A model generated the notes under the pieces. It did not search any database and was not told where the DNA came from. It saw nothing but the letters and a program-made list of their open reading frames with translations. DNA of 56,524 nt from Rhodococcus sp. KRD197 (lineage in GTDB: Bacteria; Actinomycetota; Actinomycetes; Mycobacteriales; Mycobacteriaceae), in NCBI RefSeq assembly GCF_017168235.1, contig NZ_JABFAO010000014.1, positions 1-56,524 on the forward strand, written 5' to 3'. Positions 43,143 to 52,750 of this stretch are shown one piece after another (the first letter of the stretch is position 1; every line of letters begins with the position of its first letter). A program made the translations under genes and the position numbers.

Positions 43143-44576
43143 TCACGAGAGCACCTGCGACGCTGCGAGGACGCCGATGAGGACCGCGCAGCAGATGAGC
43201 GAGACAGTGAGTCGGCCTCGACGAGTGTGCGCGTCCACTCGAAACAGAAACAGGCCTTGCCGGACCAATGTGTATGCGGCAATACTCCCCAGGAAGACCA
43301 GCCCTCCGACGGGAAGGTCGACCTGAAGTACCGCGGCGAGCGCAACTCCCGCGATCAACAGGGCTGCAGCGGCCTCGTAGAGCTGAACCGGAATCCTCCT
43401 CGTCGCCAGGGTGCGATCGGACGAAAACAGGCCCCACCGAGATCGAGTCGGACGCCCCGAACAGCAGCCCGCCAAGAAGCATCCCGGACGACCGATCGCC
43501 ATGCCGAGAAACAATCCCGGGGTGGTTGCATCCAGGACTGCGCCGACGTCCATACCCCCGAGTGCTCCGCCGATGACCAAGGTGCCGAGCGAAACGAGGA
43601 GGAAGCCTTGTATGCACGCTCCTGCGCGGATGAAAGTAGATATCGGTCGACGGTGCAAGATCAAGTACCAAACCTTGGCACCGATATATCCCAAAACGCA
43701 ACTCAGAGCTGAAATTGCAACAGCAGCAGCAACATTGGCATCCATGCGTGAGAGCAGGAATCCCTGAACAATCAATGCAACCACCGCTCCCGCGGCTACC
43801 AACGCCGGCCAACTCCACACCCGCACAGCGGGACCGTATGTCAGTAGCGCAGTGCGCGCGGTGAGCACAGAGTTCTGCTGCCGTTCGCTACTGTCTGCGC
43901 CCCCGTCGATGCGTCGCGCACTCACCTCCCACTCCCCGCTGGCAATGCCCTGAATACGGGTGGTCGCGGCGAACCGGCCTCCAGCGGCAGGACGTGATTT
44001 CACGACCAGAGTCCGATCGAAACCGACCTTCTCGGTCGATGCATGGCCCTCGACTTCCACCCGCGATCCAGTGAAGCGAATCGCCACGTCGTGGCTGGGC
44101 TCGGCATCGGCCCCGCCGACACCCCAGTACGTCACCGCAAGCCCCAGCGGCTCGACCTGGGAAATCTCATCGGTACAACTGGTGGCTGGTGAGCGCTTGG
44201 GTGCGTAACTCTGCGGTGCGGGCGCAACAGCTTCAGGCGTGCGGGCACGTGGGCGCTCCGGCGGCGCTGCAGTATCGATCGTCGGTTCTGCGGCCTGGGC
44301 CGACGCTCGCGGTGGGGTAGTGGAGTCCGGCGCGAAAGCCCGGGCGACAGTGGGATGGAGTGCACCGCTGCCGGGCGAGTGGCCCCTGCTTCGAAGATAA
44401 TCGGCGGCGGCGACGCTGACCGCAGAATGTGGGGCCACCGCTGAGAGGGGATGCCTTGGCTGGGGCTCAGTACGTATGGCACCGGGGTGGGGAGCCGGTG
44501 GGCCGCCCCCGAATCGTGTCGCCGTGGTTCGTCGTTTGTGCGCTTTCGATCGCGACTTGCTGGATTTCTTTCCCAC
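43143..44576 (-). CDS. Lgt-like (prolipoprotein diacylglyceryl transferase family) fusion protein
   Basis: The 477-residue protein is a fusion. Residues 1-125 are basic and Pro/Ala-rich, about 135-225 form a beta-rich domain with Cys at TSCTDE, and about 245-477 hold seven helices of the Lgt family. The family signature reads GRPGCFLAGCCSGRPT at 362-377. Two arginines of the Lgt signature are kept, but the usual Asn and Glu of GNFINGELWGR are replaced by Cys366 and Cys371/372, and no HGGL histidine is seen. It is therefore a divergent member whose transferase activity is uncertain. GTG 44576 has GGAGG at 7 nt. Operators F and G lie 54-95 nt upstream. Confidence 0.75.
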   Translation of the reverse strand: MGKKSSKSRSKAHKRRTTATRFGGGPPAPHPGAIRTEPQPRHPLSAVAPHSAVSVAAADYLRSRGHSPGSGALHPTVARAFAPDSTTPPRASAQAAEPTIDTAAPPERPRARTPEAVAPAPQSYAPKRSPATSCTDEISQVEPLGLAVTYWGVGGADAEPSHDVAIRFTGSRVEVEGHASTEKVGFDRTLVVKSRPAAGGRFAATTRIQGIASGEWEVSARRIDGGADSSERQQNSVLTARTALLTYGPAVRVWSWPALVAAGAVVALIVQGFLLSRMDANVAAAVAISALSCVLGYIGAKVWYLILHRRPISTFIRAGACIQGFLLVSLGTLVIGGALGGMDVGAVLDATTPGLFLGMAIGRPGCFLAGCCSGRPTRSRWGLFSSDRTLATRRIPVQLYEAAAALLIAGVALAAVLQVDLPVGGLVFLGSIAAYTLVRQGLFLFRVDAHTRRGRLTVSLICCAVLIGVLAASQVLS

Positions 44577-44629
44577 AGGTTGCCTCCATCATCGCCTGTC
44601 CGGGCGACGGCGTCTCGACAGCAGTCAAC

Positions 44630-44670
44630 TACTATGCTCGATAGTAGCTGAACTACTAAGCGTTATAGTA
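44630..44670. promoter_or_regulatory. Tandem palindromic operators F and G
   Basis: TACTAT-GCTCG-ATAGTA (44630-44646) and TACTAA-GCGTT-ATAGTA (44654-44670) are 24 bp apart centre to centre, between the divergent Lgt-like and SHOCT genes. Two turns of spacing would let two repressor dimers bind the same face. Confidence 0.8.
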
Positions 44671-44734
44671 GGAGCTGCGGGATGACCACACTCCGCAGGT
44701 CAGCAGGTGGCTGGTGCGAGAGTGAGGAGCAGCA

Positions 44735-44986
44735 ATGATGAATATGGGCACCATGAGTGGCGGATGGACGATGATGGCAGGAATGGCCGCGTTCTGGCTG
44801 GTCGTGATCGCTCTGTTGATCTGGGGTGCGGTTCGGCTGATGTCCGCTCGCCCGCAATCGGGGGAGGACGCGCAGGAAATCCTCGATCGTAGATTCGCGG
44901 CCGGGGAGATAGATCGAGATTTCTATCGCGCAGCGGTCGCAGAATTGGCGACCGCTGCGCTGCGCAAGCGTGCCGACACTCGGTAA
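44735..44986 (+). CDS. SHOCT-domain membrane protein
   Basis: The 83-residue protein starts Met-rich (MMNMGTMSGGWTMMAGMAAF), has one transmembrane helix, and ends with a SHOCT motif (AQEILDRRFAAGEIDRDFYRA). AGGAG precedes the ATG. Similar Met-rich SHOCT proteins are frequent in copper islands, where the methionines could bind Cu(I) outside the membrane. It is directly behind operators F and G and is divergent from the Lgt-like operon. Confidence 0.85.
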   Translation: MMNMGTMSGGWTMMAGMAAFWLVVIALLIWGAVRLMSARPQSGEDAQEILDRRFAAGEIDRDFYRAAVAELATAALRKRADTR

Positions 44987-45630
44987 AGAGCAACTGCGGT
45001 GTGACGGGCAGGCATTTTCACCGCATGTGACCGAGTTTGCGGACTGGATATGTCGGTGCGCGCCGGCTGGCCGGTAGGGCAGGGCTCGCCCGGGGCCGGT
45101 GAGCGGCAACTGTCGGCGCGTTCGAAGGCGCACCGAAACGATCAGATCGAAAGTGGAACCGAACGTGAGTGATACACCCATCTACGACTTACTCAACGCT
45201 ACATCGGCGGCGCCGCAGCCCCATGGTGAACGAGACAGTATCGCTCCACCGTCCGATCTGCGGCGTCAGCGATCGACCGAACGAGCAGTTCCGCGATCTT
45301 CGAGAGTCGACACGCGGGCTCGCCATGCGCGCCGTGACACGGCGTAATTCGCCCTGCCCTGCCTCCAGTCGGTGAGAAGACTCGTAACGGAAATCGCAGC
45401 GAACGCCGATGATCCACGCGCGTGTGCAGGTACGCCCGTCGCTGTAAGGCTCAGCTGTGCCGCGGATGCATGCGCCCCTTGACCGAATCGGTATCGACAT
45501 CCATGCCCGTCCGTGAGCATGACAGCGACCGCGGGTGCACCTGGTGGCCAGCCGACTGGCGCTCACGCGTTGACAACACCCTGACGGTTCTTCCCAATGG
45601 GATCAGGAAGGGGTATGGTTCGACTTGATC
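44987..45630. other. Largely gene-free stretch
   Basis: Apart from the doubtful frame at 45165-45347 I see no coding pattern, hairpin or operator that I can support. Opposite-strand frames here are Arg/Cys-rich and look non-coding. Confidence 0.4.
45165..45347 (+). CDS. Doubtful small hypothetical protein
   Basis: A 60-residue frame from GTG 45165 begins SDTPIYDLLNATSAAPQPHG and turns Arg-rich. It has no ribosome site and no relatives known to me. It may be the start of a decayed gene. Confidence 0.2.
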   Translation: MSDTPIYDLLNATSAAPQPHGERDSIAPPSDLRRQRSTERAVPRSSRVDTRARHARRDTA

Positions 45631-45657
45631 AACATATACCCCTATGGGGTATATGTT
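45631..45657. promoter_or_regulatory. CsoR-type box before the CopB operon, perfect palindrome
   Basis: Twelve-bp arms (AACATATACCCC and its complement) around TAT. This is the most symmetric CsoR-like box in the window, ending 8 nt before the likely start at 45665. Confidence 0.8.
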
Positions 45658-45664
45658 GTCCGAG

Positions 45665-45946
45665 ATGTCGAAAGCTACGCATGATCATCACGCACTGTCA
45701 GTTACGCCGGTATTGATGTACGGCCACTGTGAGCCGTCGGTCCGCAACGACGTCAACGCCGTGATCGGAATGGACACTGTCGCGTTATCGGCGGCGGCAG
45801 GGACATTCACGGTCACCAGTGCAGCCGCGCTCGTCCAGGCGCAGATCATTGTCGCCCTCGACGCCGAATGCACAGCCGAACCAGAACCCACGAGTTCATG
45901 GGATGAATGGATATCGAACTCGATGGATGAGAGGACTGCACGATGA
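45665..45946 (+). CDS. Degenerate HMA-domain protein before CopB
   Basis: The roughly 93-residue protein resembles one heavy-metal-associated domain (VTPVLMYGHCEPSVRNDV, then GTFTVTS and ALDAEC) but keeps only one cysteine of the MxCxxC motif. A His pair (DHHAL) and a C-terminal Cys may substitute. ATG 45665 was chosen because earlier ATGs at 45644 and 45653 lie in the operator. It overlaps the ATPase start by ATGA, so it is probably a dedicated chaperone or regulator of the pump. Confidence 0.65.
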   Translation: MSKATHDHHALSVTPVLMYGHCEPSVRNDVNAVIGMDTVALSAAAGTFTVTSAAALVQAQIIVALDAECTAEPEPTSSWDEWISNSMDERTAR

Positions 45947-48138
45947 ACGATCACACACACTCCGACGTCGACTCCGCGCGGACGGATCCGCCGAACAGAC
46001 TGCAGCACAGCGGGCATGAAGAAGGACCCGAAATGCACACGGACGGGGCAGAGAAGGCGACTCCGCAGTCGGACCACGACACCGGCGGGCACAACGCAGA
46101 GCACGGCGGGCACACCGGTCACGGTGATCACGTCGGTATGTTTCGTCGCCTGTTCTGGGTCATGCTGGTCCTTGCCGTTCCGGTGATCGTTGCCTCGAAC
46201 ATGTTCGCGATGCTCCTCGGCTACTCATTGCCCGACGCAGCGTGGATTGCCTGGGTCTCTCCGGTGTTCGGAACGGTGATGTACGCCTGGGGCGGGTCTC
46301 CGTTCCTCTCCGGAGCAGTCAGCGAAATCCGTTCCCGTGCACCGGGAATGATGCTGCTCATCGCCCTGGCGATTACCGTCGCATTCATTGCGTCGATGGG
46401 AGCGAGCCTCGGCCTGCTCGATCATCAGCTCGACTTCTGGTGGGAACTGGCCCTGCTGATCGTGATCATGCTGCTCGGGCACTGGATCGAGATGAGATCA
46501 CTCGCCCAGACCACCTCCGCTCTGGACTCGTTGGCGGCGTTGCTCCCGGATGTCGCCGAACGCGTCGAGGGCGACGATGTGGTGCCGGTGCCCCCGTCCG
46601 AGCTGCAGCTCGGTGATGTCGTTGTCGTCCGCCCCGGCGGCCGCGTACCGGCGGACGGCACCATCGTCTCCGGATCGGCGAGCATGGACGAATCGATGAT
46701 CACCGGGGAATCACGCACCGTCCGCCGCAGCGACGGCGATCAAGTCGTCGCCGGCACTGTCGCCACCGACTCAGGTCTGCGCGTCCAGGTCACTGCAGTA
46801 GGGGAGGACACCGCCCTCGCCGGCATCGGCCGCTTGGTCGCCGACGCCCAGAACTCGACCTCGCGCGCTCAGCGCATCGCGGACACCGCCGCTGGCTGGC
46901 TGTTCTGGTTCGCTCTCGGTGCCGCGATCATCACCGCTGCGGTGTGGACTCTGGTCGGGATGCCCGACGACGCCGTCATCCGCACCATCACCGTGCTGGT
47001 CATCGCCTGCCCGCACGCACTCGGACTGGCGATTCCGCTGGTGGTCTCCATCGCCACCGAACGCGCCGCCCGCGGCGGTGTTCTGGTCAAGGACCGGCTC
47101 GCACTCGAAACCATGCGCACGGTGGACACCGTGCTGTTCGACAAGACCGGGACCCTCACCAAGGGTGAACCCACCGTCACCGCAGTCGAGGTGACCGGCG
47201 GGCGCACCGCCGACAACGTTCTCGCGCTGGCCGCTGCCGCAGAAGCAGATTCCGAACATCCACTCGCCCGTGCCATCGTCGAGGCCGCACGCGCGCGGAA
47301 CCTGACGGTCCCGGCTGCAGCCGGCTTTCAGTCGTCCCCCGCCGTCGGGGTCGCAGCCGACGTCGACGGCGTCCGGATCCAGGTCGGCGGGCCGGCACTG
47401 CTCGAGCAGGAACACGGATCCGAACTCGCTGTCGCCGACCGGTGGCGCGGGGACGGGGCGATCATCCTGCACGTCCTCGCCGACGGGGCCGTGATCGGTG
47501 CCCTCGCGCTCGCCGATGAGATCCGGTCCGAGTCACGCACTGCGGTAGACGCGCTGCACGCGCGAGGAATCGCGGTCGTGATGATCACCGGTGATGCCGA
47601 CGCCGTCGCGAAGTCCGTCGCCACCGAGCTCGGTGTGGACCGCTACTTCGCCGGGGTGAAACCGGAAGACAAGTCGCACAACGTCGCTGAACTCCAGAGC
47701 GAAGGCCGTACGGTGGCGATGGTCGGCGACGGAGTCAACGACGCCCCGGCTCTGGCGCAGGCCGATGTCGGTATCGCGATCGGGGCCGGCACCGACGTCG
47801 CAATCGCATCGGCCGGAGTGATCCTCGCCAGCGACGACCCGAGGTCGGTGTTGTCGGTGATCGAACTCTCGCGCGCCTCGTACCGAAAGATGAAGCAAAA
47901 CCTCTGGTGGGCAGCGGGATACAACCTCATCTCGGTTCCGCTCGCGGCAGGAGTGCTCGCGCCGGTCGGGTTCGTGCTGCCGATGTCGATCGGCGCGATC
48001 CTGATGTCGCTGTCGACGATCATCGTCGCTGCGAACGCACAATTACTGCGTCGACTCGACCTCACACCCGACACCATCACCGGAGCGGTGAACGAGGGGA
48101 GTTCCAACCCTCCGTCGCAGCGCACACCGTCACTGTGA
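45943..48138 (+). CDS. copB: CopB-type copper P1B ATPase (CPH class)
   Basis: The 731-residue P-type ATPase has the membrane motif ACPHALGLAIP, which defines the CopB/P1B-3 class. The other motifs are DKTGTLTKGEP, SEHPLA, GDGVNDAPAL and MITGESRTV. The N-terminus has eleven histidines within the first 63 residues instead of an HMA domain, a usual feature of CopB. It exports copper, complementing CopA at 26905. It is regulated, by position, by the perfect CsoR-type box at 45631. A hairpin follows. Confidence 0.94.
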   Translation: MNDHTHSDVDSARTDPPNRLQHSGHEEGPEMHTDGAEKATPQSDHDTGGHNAEHGGHTGHGDHVGMFRRLFWVMLVLAVPVIVASNMFAMLLGYSLPDAAWIAWVSPVFGTVMYAWGGSPFLSGAVSEIRSRAPGMMLLIALAITVAFIASMGASLGLLDHQLDFWWELALLIVIMLLGHWIEMRSLAQTTSALDSLAALLPDVAERVEGDDVVPVPPSELQLGDVVVVRPGGRVPADGTIVSGSASMDESMITGESRTVRRSDGDQVVAGTVATDSGLRVQVTAVGEDTALAGIGRLVADAQNSTSRAQRIADTAAGWLFWFALGAAIITAAVWTLVGMPDDAVIRTITVLVIACPHALGLAIPLVVSIATERAARGGVLVKDRLALETMRTVDTVLFDKTGTLTKGEPTVTAVEVTGGRTADNVLALAAAAEADSEHPLARAIVEAARARNLTVPAAAGFQSSPAVGVAADVDGVRIQVGGPALLEQEHGSELAVADRWRGDGAIILHVLADGAVIGALALADEIRSESRTAVDALHARGIAVVMITGDADAVAKSVATELGVDRYFAGVKPEDKSHNVAELQSEGRTVAMVGDGVNDAPALAQADVGIAIGAGTDVAIASAGVILASDDPRSVLSVIELSRASYRKMKQNLWWAAGYNLISVPLAAGVLAPVGFVLPMSIGAILMSLSTIIVAANAQLLRRLDLTPDTITGAVNEGSSNPPSQRTPSL

Positions 48139-48188
48139 GAGCTGATCTCGTACCGGGAACGCAGCCCTGACAATTGTGGAACGTTGAT

Positions 48189-48221
48189 GGCCGCACCTTC
48201 TCCGCCGGAGAGGATGCGGCC
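48189..48221. terminator. Hairpin between copB and DUF305
   Basis: GGCCGCA/TGCGGCC outer arms with an inner CTCC/GGAG stem, between converging genes. Confidence 0.65.
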
Positions 48222-48244
48222 ATCGTTGTCTATAGCGGGCCGGG

Positions 48245-48889
48245 TCAGCCGAGCAGCCGCTGCATGGTGTCGATTTCCTGCTGCTGGGTGGCGACGATGG
48301 TGCGGGCCATCTCCAGGGCGTCAGGATTGGAACCGTCTGCGATTTCGGTGTTGGCCATCTCGATGGCGCCGGTGTGGTGGGCGATCATCATCGTCAACCA
48401 CTGGCGGTCGAATTCCGGTCCCGACGCTGCCATCAACGCGTCCATGTCCTGAGCGGTCATCATGCCGCTGCCGGAGCTGTGGTCCATCCCGCCCATGTCA
48501 CCCATGTCACCCATGTCACCCCTGTCCATGTCGGGCATGGGCTGGCCCCACTCGGTGAGCCAGGTGGTCATCTGGTCCATCTCGGGCTGTTGCGCGGCGG
48601 CGATCGCCGATGCCAGCGACAGCACCTCCGGGTTGTCGGTGCGGCCGTTCGCCATGTCGGCCATCTCGACTGCTTGGGCGTGATGCGGGTACATCATCTG
48701 CGCGAACATCACGTCGGCATCGTTGAACTCTGCGGACGCGCTTGCTTGGGCCGAGGACATCGGTGCCGAGGACATCGATCCCATCGCATGGCCGTCCATC
48801 GACGAATCGGCCGCGTTGTCGCTACAGCCGACGACGAGGAACGCGCTCGCGGCGGCAGCAGCGATCGAGGCAATGACTTTGGTACGCAT
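48245..48889 (-). CDS. DUF305 lipoprotein with MGDMG linker, copy 2
   Basis: The 214-residue lipoprotein (VVGC lipobox) has the two DUF305 HH motifs (MYPHHAQAVEMAD and MIAHHTGAIEMAN) separated by an Asp/Met/Gly linker (MDRGDMGDMGDMGGMD). It is a diverged paralogue of 22297-22968. ATG 48889 has CAAGGAG upstream. It probably binds copper outside the membrane. It follows a DUF6153 gene on the same strand, under the CsoR-type box at 49415, with a gap of 86 nt. Confidence 0.88.
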   Translation of the reverse strand: MRTKVIASIAAAAASAFLVVGCSDNAADSSMDGHAMGSMSSAPMSSAQASASAEFNDADVMFAQMMYPHHAQAVEMADMANGRTDNPEVLSLASAIAAAQQPEMDQMTTWLTEWGQPMPDMDRGDMGDMGDMGGMDHSSGSGMMTAQDMDALMAASGPEFDRQWLTMMIAHHTGAIEMANTEIADGSNPDALEMARTIVATQQQEIDTMQRLLG

Positions 48890-48974
48890 GAGGAAACTCC
48901 TTGCAAGAGTGGGTAGTGCAGAGAATTGGATGTCGTTCGATCCGCCGACAGACACGCGTCTGCCGGGCTCCCTG

Positions 48975-49397
48975 TCACACTGGCAAGGTCACCGATCTGT
49001 CCAACTCCCATAACGTCCACGGCGGCGCACGCTCAAGCGTGGAGTCGGCCCGTCCAATGATCCGGTTCACCGATGTCGGCGCCAGGTCGAGGGCTGCGCT
49101 CATCGCCGGGACCGTCAGCGCGGGCCACGACACCGTCGTGCCGACGCAGGGATGCATCATCTGGTGCCCCGACGGGCAGTCATGTTCCCCGGTCATCACC
49201 GGAACCGTGGCGTCCGTGTGGGACGGTGCTGCGAACGAGGCATGGCCGCCGCTCATCGATGTGGACATCGAGCCGGTCACGGGCATCGACATCGGTGTCA
49301 CCGAATGCATCAACAGGACACCGAACACCGTCAGTGCAATCAGTAAAGCTGCCGTCGGAGCTGTGCCCCGTCGACCGTGCCGATTCACTGAGTGCAT
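48975..49397 (-). CDS. DUF6153 family membrane protein, copy 2
   Basis: The 140-residue protein has an N-terminal helix (ALLIALTVFGVLLMHSVTPM), a Met/Ser/His middle, HDCPSGHQMMHPC as a likely metal-binding patch and the family C-terminus PPWTLWELDRSVTLP. It shares these with 23060-23578. ATG 49397 was chosen because a CsoR-type box ends 18 nt upstream; the longer open frame upstream is a shadow of the dioxygenase gene. Probably first in an operon with DUF305. Confidence 0.75.
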   Translation of the reverse strand: MHSVNRHGRRGTAPTAALLIALTVFGVLLMHSVTPMSMPVTGSMSTSMSGGHASFAAPSHTDATVPVMTGEHDCPSGHQMMHPCVGTTVSWPALTVPAMSAALDLAPTSVNRIIGRADSTLERAPPWTLWELDRSVTLPV

Positions 49398-49414
49398 GCG
49401 GCCGATGATACCAA

Positions 49415-49435
49415 CATATACCCCCTGGGGGTACG
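49415..49435. promoter_or_regulatory. CsoR-type box before DUF6153-DUF305
   Basis: CATATACCCCCTGGGGGTACG: symmetric C5/G5 core with TATAC/GTACG flanks, immediately before the DUF6153 start. Confidence 0.75.
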
Positions 49436-49470
49436 CCTGTCTCGTCGCGTTCGGTCGTCGAAGCATTTCG

Positions 49471-50832
49471 TCATGTCTTCGAGGTGTCGAGTCCGAGATC
49501 TGTTGCGCGGTTGTAGTCGTCGTCGATGAGCACCACGCTGCGATGTTCCCGGTCGAGTAGTGAGGCCGCGATCGAGGCGCGATAGCCGGAGGCGCAGTGC
49601 ACCCACACTTTGCCGTCGGGAACTTCTGCGAGTCGGTGCGGCAGTTCGTGGAGGGGAATGTTGATCGCACCGGGGATGTGGCCGTCCGCGTATTCGGACT
49701 GTTGACGGGTGTCGAGCACTGCAATGTCCGAGTCCTCTGCGGCGAGTCCGGCGAAGTCGGACACTTCGTAGGACCGTACGCGCCCGTCGCTGGCGAGCGA
49801 ATGAATCTCTCCGACAGCGGAGCCGGAGGGGTGGTCGATGCCGATACGTGCCAACTCCCTTGTGGCCTCGTCGATTTGATCGGATGTGTCGCCGATCAAG
49901 GTCAGCGGCGCACCCCACTGGTAGAGCCAGCCGAGGTAGGTGACGAATGTCGTCGACAGCTCGAAGCCGAGGGAACCGTCGAGATGTCCGGCAGCGAAGG
50001 CGGTGCGTGCGCGGAGGTCGACGACCCATTGTCCGTCGTCGATGCGGCGGCGTAGTTCGTCGGGGTCGACGGGTTCTGGGGTGGACAGGTCGATCGGTGC
50101 GGGGCCTTCGGTGTTGATGACGCCCATGTGGGCGTAGTACGCGGGGTAGGCCGACAGTCCTGCGATCAACTCGTCGACGTAGGTTTGTTCGTCCTGGGTC
50201 AGCGCGGGATTGGACTGTTGCTGTTCACCGATGGTCGACGAGTCGCCGCTGGTGGGGGTCGCGGAGCAGAAGCTACCGAATCCGTGGGTGGGGTAGACCT
50301 CGACGTCGGCGGGGAGTTCGGCGGCGATTCGACGGACCGAGTGGAACTGGGCATGGGTGAGCTCGTCGGTGTGTTCGGAGCCGAGTAGGTCGGTGCGGCC
50401 GGTGGATCCGTAGAGCATCGAGCCGCCGGTGAAGATCGCGATCGGTTCGTCTCCGAGTTGCAGTACGTAGCTGACGTGATGATGTGTATGGCCCGGGGTG
50501 TGCATGACCTGAAACGTCGCCGATCCCGCGTCGACGACATCGCCGTCCCCCACTGCCCGTCGCTCGAATTCGACCGGGTCACCCTCGGGCACAACGTATT
50601 CGGCTCCGGTGGCGCGTGCGAGTTCGAGGCCGCCGGTGACGTAGTCGTTGTGGATGTGGGTTTCGAGTACGTGGGTGATGGTGGCGTTCTTCTCCGCTGC
50701 CAATGCCAGGACGCGGTCGATGTCACGTTGGGGATCGATCACAACGGCGATGCCGTCGTGGCTGACCAGGTAACTGCGGTCGCCCAGGCTCGAGGTTTCG
50801 ATGATGGCGATATCTGGATCGGTCGTGCTCAT
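49471..50832 (-). CDS. Persulfide dioxygenase-rhodanese fusion (MBL fold)
   Basis: The 453-residue protein joins an ETHE1-like metallo-beta-lactamase domain to two rhodanese domains. The first carries ETHIHND with His59, His61 and Asp63, then TPGHTHHH. The first rhodanese (about residues 255-345) lacks the active Cys; the second has HCASGYRAS. CstB-type fusions oxidise glutathione or coenzyme A persulfide and release sulfite or thiosulfate. The linker has a Gln/Ser-rich insertion. It is downstream of a CstR-like repressor gene that is broken, so expression may be constitutive. Sulfur chemistry is relevant because copper and persulfide stress overlap. Confidence 0.92.
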   Translation of the reverse strand: MSTTDPDIAIIETSSLGDRSYLVSHDGIAVVIDPQRDIDRVLALAAEKNATITHVLETHIHNDYVTGGLELARATGAEYVVPEGDPVEFERRAVGDGDVVDAGSATFQVMHTPGHTHHHVSYVLQLGDEPIAIFTGGSMLYGSTGRTDLLGSEHTDELTHAQFHSVRRIAAELPADVEVYPTHGFGSFCSATPTSGDSSTIGEQQQSNPALTQDEQTYVDELIAGLSAYPAYYAHMGVINTEGPAPIDLSTPEPVDPDELRRRIDDGQWVVDLRARTAFAAGHLDGSLGFELSTTFVTYLGWLYQWGAPLTLIGDTSDQIDEATRELARIGIDHPSGSAVGEIHSLASDGRVRSYEVSDFAGLAAEDSDIAVLDTRQQSEYADGHIPGAINIPLHELPHRLAEVPDGKVWVHCASGYRASIAASLLDREHRSVVLIDDDYNRATDLGLDTSKT

Positions 50833-50888
50833 GGGGTACTCCTACGGTGTTGTCGGGTCGGCCTCGTTTCTGACGTGAAATGTGTCGT

Positions 50889-52428
<1,540 letters not shown>

Positions 52429-52470
52429 GAGGGAAATTCCTTTCGATTATCAAACTGCGGTGATGTAGGT

Positions 52471-52722
52471 CTACCCGTTCAGGGGCCGACGAATACTCGG
52501 CACGCCGACCCGGCTGAGGAGTGCGCTCGCCGGACACCAGCCGACCGCTGCGTAGAGGGCGAGGTTCGCGGCAGCGAACGCGCTCAGTAGTCGCCACTGC
52601 GGTGCGTGTAATTCGCCGAGTGCCAGACCGGTGGCGGTGACACCGGCAGCAAGGGCGGGGACGATACGTTCGATCGGCCATCCTGTGAATGCCGCCGAGT
52701 GGGTTGTGTTCGGATCGATCAT
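52471..52722 (-). CDS. DUF2892 (YgaP-like membrane) protein
   Basis: The 83-residue protein has two helices and ends WCPASALLSRVGVPS, the typical motif of the YgaP transmembrane family, where it is often fused to a rhodanese. Here it stands alone in the operon with DUF302 and tauE. The CP motif may take part in sulfur transfer. It begins at ATG 52722 with CACCGAACGGAGC upstream. Confidence 0.82.
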   Translation of the reverse strand: MIDPNTTHSAAFTGWPIERIVPALAAGVTATGLALGELHAPQWRLLSAFAAANLALYAAVGWCPASALLSRVGVPSIRRPLNG

Positions 52723-52750
52723 CAGTGCTCCGTTCGGTGTGGTGAGGGTG

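Noticed and set aside
45189..45566. 125-residue minus-strand frame in the 45-kb gap
   Set aside because: Arg/Cys-rich without motifs, no ribosome site and no neighbour logic.
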